A stretch of 15,637 nt of DNA from Minisyncoccota bacterium (GCA_022844065.1 JALHML010000004.1:1-15637); one strand, 5' to 3'; numbered from the stretch's first letter, positions 7,993 through 14,910 are shown. Program-made: numbers and translations. The notes: generated from the sequence alone by a model not told the origin.

Positions 7993-8874
7993 ATGGAAAC
8001 CCACCCTGCCCGCAAGAACCCTGCCCTAGGTATACTCGGCCACTTCGGCCTCGTCTTCGCTGCCTGCCTCCTCGCAATACTCGCTGTTGGTGGGACCGCA
8101 CTCCTATTCCTTGGGGAGGAGGTACTTGGTGGTCGCTCGAGCGCTGAAGCCTGGGTTCCGGCTCCTGGCTGTAATGTGGTTGGTATTGCGGTGCGTGGCC
8201 CAATAACCGTGTCCGCAAGCGGCTTCGCTCCTGAAGAATGCCTCTATGGCTGCGAGTACATAACCTCCTCAGACGAGGTACTCGAATACCTGAATGAGGC
8301 TCGTGACAACAACGCTATAAAGGCAATCCTTATTGATATTGAGTCAGGGGGTGGGGAGCCGGTGCCCTCTGAAGAGATAGCAAACGCAATAAAACAGACG
8401 GAGAAGCCAAGCGTTGCCTGGATACGGCAGGTTGGTGCCTCGGGTGCGTACTGGATTGCGAGTGCTGCTGATACGATTGTTGCCTCAGAGAACTCTGACG
8501 TTGGGAGTATTGGTATAACAATGTCCTATCTTGATAACGTGACGGCAAACGAGGAGCAGGGACTCACCTACAACAGCCTTTCTTCAGGAAAATACAAAGA
8601 TGCTGGGGATCCGGACAGGATATTAACAGAAGAAGAGGCTGAGCTCTTTAAGCGGGATCTTGCAATCCTCCATGCAAACTTTATGTTGGCGATATCGATT
8701 AACCGTTCTCTTCCTCTAGAGCAGGTTATTGAGATTGCGGACGGCTCGAGCATGCTCGGGGGCATGGCCAAGGAAAAGGGACTCATAGATGTTATTGGCG
8801 GCCAGAGGGAAGCATATGGGGCGCTTGAAGCACAGATTGGCGAGAAGCCGGTTATCTGCTGGGGCGGACTGTAA
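7993..8874 (+). CDS. sppA: Signal peptide peptidase SppA-type membrane protease (family S49)
   Basis: SppA degrades leftover signal peptides and membrane protein fragments with a Ser/Lys dyad. This 293-aa short form has an N-terminal membrane anchor (about 14-41) with the protease domain outside. The nucleophile is in GASGAYWIASAAD (S150), and the general base is in SGKYKDAG (K202 by family pattern). IDIESGGGEPV (115-125) and VGSIGIT (170-176) are further S49 marks. Three Cys (C60, C83, C87) just before and within the start of the domain could form a disulfide in the extracytoplasmic space. The gene is 9 nt upstream of the YgjP-like gene and likely co-transcribed. An AAGG one base before the ATG is too close to work, and the -10 placement suggests a leaderless mRNA. 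Confidence 0.92.
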   Translation: METHPARKNPALGILGHFGLVFAACLLAILAVGGTALLFLGEEVLGGRSSAEAWVPAPGCNVVGIAVRGPITVSASGFAPEECLYGCEYITSSDEVLEYLNEARDNNAIKAILIDIESGGGEPVPSEEIANAIKQTEKPSVAWIRQVGASGAYWIASAADTIVASENSDVGSIGITMSYLDNVTANEEQGLTYNSLSSGKYKDAGDPDRILTEEEAELFKRDLAILHANFMLAISINRSLPLEQVIEIADGSSMLGGMAKEKGLIDVIGGQREAYGALEAQIGEKPVICWGGL

Positions 8875-8883
8875 ACCTAGGGT

Positions 8884-9435
8884 ATGGTGCACGAAATACG
8901 GGAATCAGACCGCGCACGGCGTCTTGGTATAACCGTACACCCAGACGGTAGGGTTGTTCTAACAAAGCCGAAGCGTATATCAATACGGGCAGCAGAAGCA
9001 TTCCTTGCAAAGCACCAGGAATGGATTGAGACCGCCATAGAGAAGTTCAGAAAGAGGGTAGAAAAGAAGCGAATAGATCAAATACTCCTCCCGCGTCCCC
9101 GCAAGAACTCAACCGCATACAAGGAAGCAAGAAAGACTGCGAGAGCCCTTGTTACAGAACGTCTTACGCACTTCAACGAACTCTACCGCTTCACGTACGG
9201 CACTATATCCATACGAGACCAGAAGACGAGGTGGGGAAGCTGTTCAGCAAAGGGAAACCTCTCCTTTAACTATCGTATCGTCTATCTGCCGAAGGAGCTC
9301 CAGGACTACATAATTGTGCATGAGCTTTGCCATACGAGGGAGCACAATCACGGAAGTAAATTCTGGGATCAGGTAGCAAGAGCAGTCCCAAACCACGCTC
9401 TCTTAAAGAGGGAACTGAGAACGCGGTATAGATAA
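8884..9435 (+). CDS. YgjP-like (DUF45) zinc metallopeptidase
   Basis: The 183-aa protein belongs to the YgjP/SprT-like M48-related family. It has the zinc motif HELCHTREHNHGSKFW (HExxH with a downstream His), preceded by the family signatures RWGSCSAKGNLSFNYRIV and LPKELQDYIIVHEL. The N-terminal part (1-80) has the usual RRLGITVHPDGRVVLTKP strands and basic helices. It is soluble, with no signal peptide. In other bacteria such genes often sit near restriction systems or type I hsdR, but their substrate is not established. AGGG lies one base before ATG 8884; a GTG at 8887 would give better spacing, so the start is uncertain by one codon. It follows sppA by 9 nt. Confidence 0.9.
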   Translation: MVHEIRESDRARRLGITVHPDGRVVLTKPKRISIRAAEAFLAKHQEWIETAIEKFRKRVEKKRIDQILLPRPRKNSTAYKEARKTARALVTERLTHFNELYRFTYGTISIRDQKTRWGSCSAKGNLSFNYRIVYLPKELQDYIIVHELCHTREHNHGSKFWDQVARAVPNHALLKRELRTRYR

Positions 9436-9468
9436 GAAAAAGCCGGCGAACGGACCGCCGGCCTCTTT
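9436..9468. terminator. Bidirectional terminator between the convergent metallopeptidase and cold-shock-like genes
   Basis: A GC-rich 7-bp stem (GCCGGCG, 9442-9448; CGCCGGC, 9456-9462) with loop AACGGAC has AAAAA on the left and CTCTTTC on the right. On the minus strand the hairpin is followed by TTTTTC, a good intrinsic terminator for the cold-shock-like gene; on the plus strand it is weaker. Confidence 0.85.
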
Positions 9469-9485
9469 CAAGTTGTCAGGTAAAT

Positions 9486-9794
9486 TCAAGCAAAAATCCT
9501 GACATTGGGTCTGGGACTTTCGTCCAGTTCCTCAGGATCTCTGAAATCCCATTTTTCGGCCTGTGCCTGGCCGGTATCGGGATGGTGTCTGAGTTCAAAG
9601 ACCACGGCGTCTCCCTTCACTAACTTCCTGCCGCTAGGAGGCCGGCGCCATACAGGCTTACCGTCTTCATATGTTAGCAGGCGTCTACGGCCTTTGAAGA
9701 AGAACACATCGAGCGGTTCACCATCTTCCTCGTCGACGGTGATATACCCGAACTTCTTTGGCGCGCAGTAGAACTTAACTCTTCCTTCGAGCAT
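9486..9794 (-). CDS. Cold-shock-domain-like nucleic-acid-binding protein with an insertion
   Basis: The 102-aa product resembles a cold-shock domain, an RNA/ssDNA-binding beta barrel. LEGRVKFYCAPKKFGYITV corresponds to strands 1-2 and RNP1 (KGFGFI in CspA), DVFFFKG to RNP2, and KGDAVVFELRHHPDTGQAQAE to strands 4-5. Between RNP2 and strand 4 is a basic stretch (RRRLLTYEDGKPVWRRPP) longer than in CspA, and there is a short acidic/proline tail. I chose ATG 9794 because GGGGGAGGT precedes it by 4 nt; a longer reading from 9836 would add 14 residues unlike the family. The promoter is clear. It is divergent from the helicase gene and convergent with the metallopeptidase gene. Confidence 0.8.
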   Translation of the reverse strand: MLEGRVKFYCAPKKFGYITVDEEDGEPLDVFFFKGRRRLLTYEDGKPVWRRPPSGRKLVKGDAVVFELRHHPDTGQAQAEKWDFRDPEELDESPRPNVRIFA

Positions 9795-9798
9795 GAGT

Positions 9799-9807
9799 AC
9801 CTCCCCC
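9799..9807 (-). promoter_or_regulatory. Strong Shine-Dalgarno of the cold-shock-like gene
   Basis: GGGGGAGGT on the minus strand, ending 4 nt before ATG 9794, contains GGAGG. It fixes the start codon over the upstream in-frame ATG at 9836. Confidence 0.8.
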
Positions 9808-9827
9808 ACACAAGTGCAACTGAAATG

Positions 9828-9855
9828 AGTATACAAGACAATCCATCATAGTCAA
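9828..9855 (-). promoter_or_regulatory. Sigma70-type promoter of the cold-shock-like gene
   Basis: On the minus strand TTGACT (9855-9850) and TATACT (9833-9828) are separated by 16 nt, each one mismatch from consensus. The expected start near 9821 gives a leader of about 27 nt carrying the strong Shine-Dalgarno. Among the best promoters in the window. Confidence 0.75.
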
Positions 9856-9882
9856 ACAGACGCAGAAACATGGAGGGTGCCG

Positions 9883-9888
9883 TAGAAT
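9883..9888 (+). promoter_or_regulatory. Candidate -10 of the helicase-nuclease gene, placed for a leaderless start
   Basis: TAGAAT (one mismatch from TATAAT) ends 6 nt before ATG 9895, so the expected transcript would begin at the start codon. The AGGGGA between them would then not be in the mRNA. No good -35 is visible. Confidence 0.4.
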
Positions 9889-9894
9889 AGGGGA

Positions 9895-12732
9895 ATGAAG
9901 GACGACCAAGCATTCCAAAAGGCGTACGCCATGCTCGACAAGGCCCAGAAGGTGGCTGTGGACACGGTAGAGGGTCCTGTCCTTGTTATCGCAGGCCCGG
10001 GCACCGGAAAGACCCATATCCTTACTCTTAGGATCGCGAACATCCTCAAAGAGACGCAGGCGAACGCAACGAACATCCTCGTCCTGACGTTCACGGAATC
10101 AGCTGCCCGTACCGTGCGCCAACGCCTCGCCGCATTAATTGGCGAAGAGACTGCACGCGACGTATTCATTTCAACCTTCCACGGCTTCGCTAACCACGTA
10201 CTTGAAGAGTATGCAGACTTCTTTCCTGCATGGGCCGGCAAGCGCCAGGCAGGGGATGTTGAAGCAACGCTTCTCTGGCGAGAGGTTCTAGAGAACGAAG
10301 AACTCGTGCACCTCCGGACTCCAAAGTCTCCGTTCTTTTATTTGAGAGACCTGGCGAGACTCAGGGATGATCTCGCCCGCGAGCGCATCACGCTCGACAA
10401 CTATCGTGCATTCGCGAAAGAAGAAGAGGAGCGCCAGAGAAATGACGAGTCTAACTACTACACCCGGGACTCTAAGTACGGAAAGAAAGGGGACCTGAAG
10501 CCTGACGGACAGAAGAAGATTGATCGCCTTGAGAAGGTATACGAAGCCGCACGACTCATAGAAGCGTACGACAAGCTTAAAGACGAGCGCGACCTTTACG
10601 ATTTCACGGATGTGCTCCGTATCGTAACGGACGCACTTTCCGAGGACGAGGCCCTACGGACAACTCTCCAGGAACAGTATCAGTATGTGCTCGCGGACGA
10701 GCACCAGGACGCGAACGCGCTCCAGCACGCGCTTCTTGATTCGCTTGCGTATGACGAGCACCCTAACCTGTTTGTTGTAGGGGACGAGAAACAGGCAATA
10801 TTCCGGTTTCAGGGTGCAGACGCAACGCACTTCGGCGAATTCCTTCAGAGCTACCCCCGCACAACCATCGTTGAGCTTGAGACTAGCTATCGCTCCCTTG
10901 GCCCTATCCTCGAAGCTGCACACGGCCTAACGAGTGGTATGTCTGCGTCTCGGGGAGAGCACAAGACTTTGTCGGCACACCGCCAGGAAGGAGAGGCATC
11001 CTTGAACCTTCTTGTCTCAAACGACCCCCTTGCCGAGAGAGACCAAGTAAGCGGACTTGTTGAGGAGGCAATAAAGAGTGGTACGAAGCCTGAGGAGATT
11101 GCGGTTATCGCACGCACCAACGCAAATGCGGACCTCTTTGCAGACCACCTCGCCGCACGAGGCATTCCAACGCTCCGTGCTGGAGACGTGTCGCTCTCGT
11201 CGCGCCCCATAATCCGCTCTCTTCAAGCACTCATGCGCGCCGTGGCGGACCCGCTCGATGCGTCAGCCCTCAGGGAAAGCCTGCTTGCGCCATGGTGGGA
11301 GGCAACCTTAAAGGAGCGGGCACTCTTCCTACGTGAGACTCGAGACTACCATCTGCATGAGAATCTCAAGGAGCGTTTTCCGGAGATTGATGCAACCATT
11401 TCGTCGCTTCAGGAGATGGGGCAGCGCCTGGCACCGCTTGAGCTCATATCAAAGATTCTTCAACTCTCTGGAGCTCGTAGTTTCCTCCTTTCTCATAGCG
11501 AACACCTAGATGACGTGCTTCTCATTCGTCGTCTCATCATGCACATTGAGGACCTCGTTCGGCGCGATGCGAACGTCTCGTTCGCATACGTCATCGAAGA
11601 GCTTCGCAAAGCCGAAGAACACGGTCTTGAGAGCGTAAAGGCGAGCGTGCTCCAAAAGGAAGGGTTCGTAACCGTTATAACGGCACATAAAGCGAAGGGT
11701 ATGGAGTTTGAGCGGGTGTTCCTCGTGTCTGCAACAAGCCGCGAATGGGAGGGCGGCGGAAAATCAGCCACCATCCCGTCTCCTATAAGCCAGCAGAAGC
11801 AGACAGAGGACGCCGTCCGGCTCTTCTACGTTGCACTCACACGTGCCAAGGACGCACTCACCATTTCATACGCAGCACAGTCCGGAGCCGGGAAGGACCA
11901 AGCACCGTCCACGCTTTTGCCGGATGGGCTCACGATAGTTACGCCTGAAGCGGATCTCCTGCCACTCATGCATTCAACTGTCGTAGCGTCTGAACTCATT
12001 CGCGACCTAACAAAGGCCTATCTTATTCATGATGGACTCTCGCCGTCTGCATTGAACGAATATCTCGAATCTCCAGCATCATTCTTTGCAAAGCGCGTAC
12101 TCCGGCTTAGGGAGCCTGAAATGCCTGCTTTAACGGTAGGAACGGCAGTGCATGCGGGTATCGCGGCATTCCTTGAGAAGAATGACGAAGGAAGTGCGTT
12201 TGCTGCGCTTGAGGCCTCTATGCGCCGAAGCCTTCTCCAGAGGAATGCAGCCTTTGATCGACTCTGGGAGCATGCACGTCTGAGCCTCTCTGCATACATC
12301 GAGTATAGAAGTGAAAAGGGAACCCTCCTCGCCCCGGCATCCATTGAGAAGACGTACGAGACAACGAGAACAATACACGGCTCTATCATAAAGCTAAAGG
12401 GTCAGATAGACGCACTTTTCGAGACTGCCAACGGCATCTGTATTGCAGACTTCAAGACTACGAGCGAGGTGAAGGCTATGGACGAGAAGTATGTGCGGCA
12501 GCTCGCATTCTATGATCTTTTGGTGCGCGAGAACGGCCAGAACCCGACAAGCGCAGCCATTGTGCAGGTAGGACCTGATGGTGTGAAGGACCACGAGGTC
12601 CCTGTTACAGACGAATCCCGAACTGAAATTGTAACCATCCTCGATGAGGTGCTTGCTGAGCTTCTCTCCGGCAGATGGCGCGAGGGAACCGCGAGTGAGT
12701 ACGACGATCTCCTGAAGCTTTTCCAAGACTAG
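9895..12732 (+). CDS. UvrD/AddA-like superfamily 1 helicase fused to a C-terminal PD-(D/E)XK nuclease
   Basis: The 945-aa protein combines a 3'-5' SF1A helicase with a RecB-like nuclease, so it probably processes DNA ends or damaged duplex in recombinational repair. Helicase motifs: AGPGTGKT (33-40), LVLTFTESAA (Ia), ADEHQDAN (267-274, motif II), VVGDEKQAIFRFQGAD (III), LETSYRS (IV), VITAHKAKGMEFERVFLVSA (V) and RLFYVALTRAKDAL (VI). The nuclease follows LSPSALNEYLESP and includes GTAVHAG (H753), GQIDALFE (D839), IADFKTT (D852, K854) and RQLAFYDLL (Q869, Y873). The four-Cys iron-sulfur arrangement of AddB/AdnA-type nucleases is not seen. There is no AddB or RecC partner in the window. It is divergent from the cold-shock-like gene; the next gene has its own promoter overlapping this stop codon. 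Confidence 0.93.
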   Translation: MKDDQAFQKAYAMLDKAQKVAVDTVEGPVLVIAGPGTGKTHILTLRIANILKETQANATNILVLTFTESAARTVRQRLAALIGEETARDVFISTFHGFANHVLEEYADFFPAWAGKRQAGDVEATLLWREVLENEELVHLRTPKSPFFYLRDLARLRDDLARERITLDNYRAFAKEEEERQRNDESNYYTRDSKYGKKGDLKPDGQKKIDRLEKVYEAARLIEAYDKLKDERDLYDFTDVLRIVTDALSEDEALRTTLQEQYQYVLADEHQDANALQHALLDSLAYDEHPNLFVVGDEKQAIFRFQGADATHFGEFLQSYPRTTIVELETSYRSLGPILEAAHGLTSGMSASRGEHKTLSAHRQEGEASLNLLVSNDPLAERDQVSGLVEEAIKSGTKPEEIAVIARTNANADLFADHLAARGIPTLRAGDVSLSSRPIIRSLQALMRAVADPLDASALRESLLAPWWEATLKERALFLRETRDYHLHENLKERFPEIDATISSLQEMGQRLAPLELISKILQLSGARSFLLSHSEHLDDVLLIRRLIMHIEDLVRRDANVSFAYVIEELRKAEEHGLESVKASVLQKEGFVTVITAHKAKGMEFERVFLVSATSREWEGGGKSATIPSPISQQKQTEDAVRLFYVALTRAKDALTISYAAQSGAGKDQAPSTLLPDGLTIVTPEADLLPLMHSTVVASELIRDLTKAYLIHDGLSPSALNEYLESPASFFAKRVLRLREPEMPALTVGTAVHAGIAAFLEKNDEGSAFAALEASMRRSLLQRNAAFDRLWEHARLSLSAYIEYRSEKGTLLAPASIEKTYETTRTIHGSIIKLKGQIDALFETANGICIADFKTTSEVKAMDEKYVRQLAFYDLLVRENGQNPTSAAIVQVGPDGVKDHEVPVTDESRTEIVTILDEVLAELLSGRWREGTASEYDDLLKLFQD

Positions 12733-12757
12733 ACAAATATAGCCTTTGTGATATAGT
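12730..12757 (+). promoter_or_regulatory. Strong promoter of the 78-aa gene
   Basis: TAGACA (12730-12735, one mismatch from TTGACA), a 16-nt spacer and TATAGT (12752-12757) preceded by TGA, which makes an extended -10. The -35 overlaps the helicase gene's stop codon. The expected start near 12764 leaves a short leader with AGGGA 9 nt before ATG 12779. Confidence 0.75.
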
Positions 12758-12778
12758 GTCAATAAGGGAAATAACCCG

Positions 12779-13015
12779 ATGGTGAGTGGGATGTGCAAGA
12801 ATGCGATGACCGACGTGATGAACTTGCGACGGCTCGCCAGTGAGCTCCGCAAGGAACAGTACAAAAACGTGCCGAGCGTCAAGATACTTCTCAAGCTTTC
12901 TCGAAAGCTCAAGATCGAAGACTGGACCAAGGACATGATTAAGACCGGAAACGGCACCTTCACCGAGATGCTCGACTTCTATCTGATGGATGTCGCGGAT
13001 CCTGGTGAGAATTGA
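12779..13015 (+). CDS. Small protein of unknown function (78 aa)
   Basis: I do not recognise this protein. It is 78 residues, Lys-rich and apparently helical, with RRLASELRKEQ, SVKILLKLSRKLKIEDW and TEMLDFYLMD segments, no membrane span and a single Cys. It is credible as a gene because it has its own promoter, a Shine-Dalgarno (AGGGA) 9 nt before the ATG and a perfect hairpin terminator right after the stop. A second ATG at 12791 lacks proper ribosome-site spacing. As a single-gene unit with strong signals it is probably well expressed. The small basic helical character would allow nucleic-acid or protein binding, but nothing specific supports either. Confidence 0.75.
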   Translation: MVSGMCKNAMTDVMNLRRLASELRKEQYKNVPSVKILLKLSRKLKIEDWTKDMIKTGNGTFTEMLDFYLMDVADPGEN

Positions 13016-13020
13016 AGACC

Positions 13021-13058
13021 AGGGGGACGCATCCAGCGTCCCCCTATTCCTTTTCCTT
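13021..13058 (+). terminator. Terminator after the 78-aa gene, overlapping the convergent gene's stop
   Basis: AGGGGGACGC (13021-13030) and GCGTCCCCCT (13036-13045) form a perfect 10-bp stem with loop ATCCA, then ATTCCTTTTCC. The T/C-rich tail favours the plus strand. The stem overlaps the stop codon (13044-13046) of the minus-strand 224-aa gene, so the same hairpin probably ends both transcripts. Confidence 0.85.
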
Positions 13059-13718
13059 TCGGTCTTCTATTGCCTTAAGACGCTGGTCCATCTCTTTCTC
13101 GAGCGATTGCATATCAACCTGATCGATTATCGCAAGGCTCGATGCGTGCCCCCACGTCCCGTCGTTATCAGGATAATGACTTGTGTTCTCTCCTGTTTCA
13201 GCACGAATAACATAGAGATACCGACACGGCTTCTTTAAATAGCGATGACTATAGTCCGTGCTGTAATACGCCATCGCGCGATCATCGCGGCGATGGTCTT
13301 TCTCCGTCCCTTTAATCATCCACGTCCCGTCTTTTTCTGGACGGATGTCGATTGGTGATAGATGGAAGCCAAGCGTAAATCCGTACTTCTGGGCCCTCAC
13401 AAGCAAGTCATCAATCATGCTCTTACCGTTCATCGCTCCGCTACGGATCATTGATGCATAGCGTTTGAAAATCTGCGGACGAAGCTGTGCGGGTATGGCT
13501 AGTACTGCTCGTTTATCATTTTCGGGAAGCTTACTGAAAGCTTCGACCACCTCGTTAATTTCTTCATCAGTAAACTCGTTCTCATCGAGCTCATCCATAA
13601 ATGTATCAAGCACTTTACCCGCGACGAGTTGATCGAAAATACGATCGCGCAACTTTTCGCGCAATCTACTCTCTACCTCGGGTATTAAGGGTGCGTGCTG
13701 CTTTCCTTCAAAGCCCAT
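13044..13718 (-). CDS. Conserved-looking protein of unknown function (224 aa)
   Basis: I do not recognise a named family. Residues 1-110 are helical and acidic (ESRLREKLRDRIFDQLV, DELDENEFTDEEINEVVEAF), then a compact alpha/beta part follows: GFTLGFHLSPIDIRP (113-127), WMIKGTEKDHRRDD, AMAYYSTDYSHRYLKKP (148-164), RYLYVIRAETG (166-176) and ASSLAIIDQVD. The His of GFHLSP (H119), the Tyr of AYYS and the Glu of RAETG (E174) are spaced like an H-Y-E ADP-ribosyltransferase core. This is pattern resemblance only. No membrane segment or signal peptide is visible. It starts 6 nt after the DsbA-like gene, with only weak purine-rich sequence before the ATG, so it is probably the second gene of that operon. 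Confidence 0.8.
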   Translation of the reverse strand: MGFEGKQHAPLIPEVESRLREKLRDRIFDQLVAGKVLDTFMDELDENEFTDEEINEVVEAFSKLPENDKRAVLAIPAQLRPQIFKRYASMIRSGAMNGKSMIDDLLVRAQKYGFTLGFHLSPIDIRPEKDGTWMIKGTEKDHRRDDRAMAYYSTDYSHRYLKKPCRYLYVIRAETGENTSHYPDNDGTWGHASSLAIIDQVDMQSLEKEMDQRLKAIEDRKEKE

Positions 13719-13724
13719 ACACTC

Positions 13725-14420
13725 TTACTTTGCCTTCGCCAGTGCCTCAGAAATAACACGCTTCATGTCTTCATACGAGAGAGCACCCTGAATACCAATT
13801 GGCTTCTGGCCATCAACAAGTACAACCGTATACGGCGCACCCTCAGCACCCGCGAGCATAGCGTTGGTGCTGTCGTCATAGACCTTCTTGGTGAAGCGGC
13901 CGTTCTTGAGACAGGTCTCGAACTCAGCCTGTGGAAGGCCAAGCTGGGTAGCAACTGATGCGTATCCCTCAACCGGGAACTGTGTCTCACCAGGTGCCGC
14001 ACTCTGGAGTGCATCAATGAAACGCCAGAAAGCGTCAGAGTCTCCGAGGAATCCTGCACACTCAGCGGCTTCAGCGTGTGAGGCAGAGGCAGCATGCTGA
14101 TCAAGGAGCGGGAAGTGGCGATACACCCATGCAACCTCGCTGCCGGCTGCATACTCGCTCATAATTTGCTGCATCGTTGCCTGGAACTGCTTACTAAACT
14201 TAGAGTCTATATCCGCATACTCCACGATTTTCACTTTCGCCTGCGGGTTCCCGATGATGCGATCGTCAGGACTCACGGGACGGACCATCTTTGGGTCTCC
14301 GGCACCAAGTGCCGGTACCTCTTCGGTACGAATAGCGTAGAGCGCTAGGGAAATGATGAGTCCTGCAAGAATAATTGCGCCCGGGAGGAAGTAATCGCGG
14401 CGTAGTTTCTGGGTGTCCAT
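13725..14420 (-). CDS. DsbA-like thioredoxin-fold protein, membrane anchored, lacking the CXXC site
   Basis: The 231-aa product has a short basic N-terminus and one membrane span (about 11-30), so the domain faces outside. It follows the DsbA/BdbD (DSBA-like, thioredoxin_4) pattern: IGNPQAKVKIVEYADIDSKFSKQF, WVYRHFPLLDQHA, AEAAECAGFLGDSDAFWRF, FETCLKNGRF and a cis-Pro loop GAPYTVVLVDG (P196). In DsbA the first segment reads CPFC; here it is S73-K-F-S76, so it cannot do thiol-disulfide exchange by the usual route. The second Cys pair seen in many relatives (C121, C170) is kept. ATG 14420 is chosen because it directly precedes the anchor and a -10 lies 6 nt upstream; a longer ORF from 14564 crosses the previous gene and a terminator. 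Confidence 0.88.
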   Translation of the reverse strand: MDTQKLRRDYFLPGAIILAGLIISLALYAIRTEEVPALGAGDPKMVRPVSPDDRIIGNPQAKVKIVEYADIDSKFSKQFQATMQQIMSEYAAGSEVAWVYRHFPLLDQHAASASHAEAAECAGFLGDSDAFWRFIDALQSAAPGETQFPVEGYASVATQLGLPQAEFETCLKNGRFTKKVYDDSTNAMLAGAEGAPYTVVLVDGQKPIGIQGALSYEDMKRVISEALAKAK

Positions 14421-14426
14421 GGAAAA

Positions 14427-14435
14427 ATCATAGCA
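14427..14435 (-). promoter_or_regulatory. Extended -10 promoter of the DsbA-like gene, placed for a leaderless start
   Basis: TGC-TATGAT on the minus strand, a strong extended -10, ends 6 nt before ATG 14420. The transcript should begin at the start codon; no Shine-Dalgarno is present in the intervening TTTTCC. It supports the chosen start. Confidence 0.6.
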
Positions 14436-14457
14436 TGTGACGAACAGGGAAATTGAA

Positions 14458-14486
14458 TCCGCCCCCATGCGAAGCATGGGGGCGGG
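14458..14486 (-). terminator. Hairpin terminator after the 116-aa gene
   Basis: CCGCCCCCATGC (14459-14470) and GCATGGGGGCGG (14474-14485) make a perfect 12-bp stem with a 3-base loop, five bases downstream of the minus-strand stop codon. It is followed on the minus strand by ATTCAATTT, a poor U-run, but the stem is very stable. Confidence 0.75.
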
Positions 14487-14490
14487 ATAC

Positions 14491-14841
14491 TCAACGAATC
14501 GCAGATTGTCGAGGCGTGACCTCTTCCTGAAGAGTAGGTTTCGGGAGGGGATTCCTGGTCGCATTCCGCACAGTGACGGTATACCGACGGACCGAAGTGC
14601 GCGAAATTAAGCGCTTGAGAATGAGCTCAATACCGTCAAGGAGCGGTTTTCCGACTACAGTGCGCTGTTCCTCTGGTGCGCACCAAACGGTGCAAATGAA
14701 CGCATTTACTCCTTCAGTTATGTGGCCGGGAGCCTCGGAAATCTGATCTTCGCGAATCTGGATTTCTTTGGCCAGATTCTGAAAAAGTTTTCTCTTCTCG
14801 GCAGATTGAAGAGAACTGATGCACTGCAGGGTAAGCTGCAT
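14491..14841 (-). CDS. Protein of unknown function (116 aa)
   Basis: I do not recognise this protein. It begins MQLTLQCISSLQSAEKRKLF and has an amphipathic N-terminal half, a central ITEGVNAFICTVWCAPEEQR segment with two Cys, and a basic C-terminal tail with many Arg, Thr and Pro. No membrane span or signal peptide is evident. ATG 14841 is chosen because AGAGGA precedes it by 6 nt; an upstream in-frame ATG at 14910 would add 23 residues and has no ribosome site. The gene stands between the exonuclease-like gene and the DsbA-like gene and has its own hairpin terminator. Confidence 0.65.
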   Translation of the reverse strand: MQLTLQCISSLQSAEKRKLFQNLAKEIQIREDQISEAPGHITEGVNAFICTVWCAPEEQRTVVGKPLLDGIELILKRLISRTSVRRYTVTVRNATRNPLPKPTLQEEVTPRQSAIR

Positions 14842-14882
14842 AGCTTTTCCTCTTTGCCGCACGCAAAACAACGTACGGTATG

Positions 14883-14891
14883 AAAATAGCA
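14883..14891 (-). promoter_or_regulatory. Possible extended -10 of the 116-aa gene
   Basis: TGC-TATTTT on the minus strand with a weak TTGCGT 16 nt upstream. The expected start near 14876 would give a leader of about 35 nt that includes the AGAGGA ribosome site. Confidence 0.4.
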
Positions 14892-14910
14892 CGAAAGCCG
14901 TAAAACGCAA

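Noticed and set aside
9795..9836. 14-residue N-terminal extension of the cold-shock-like protein
   Set aside because: The strong Shine-Dalgarno and the mapped promoter elements lie downstream of or over that start.
12394..12963. 189-aa minus-strand ORF across the helicase end and the 78-aa gene
   Set aside because: It is a shadow frame spanning a well-supported promoter and two plus-strand coding regions.
14421..14564. 48-residue N-terminal extension of the DsbA-like protein
   Set aside because: It would cross a 12-bp terminator hairpin, the end of the neighbouring gene and the extended -10; the shorter start places the membrane anchor at the N-terminus as expected.
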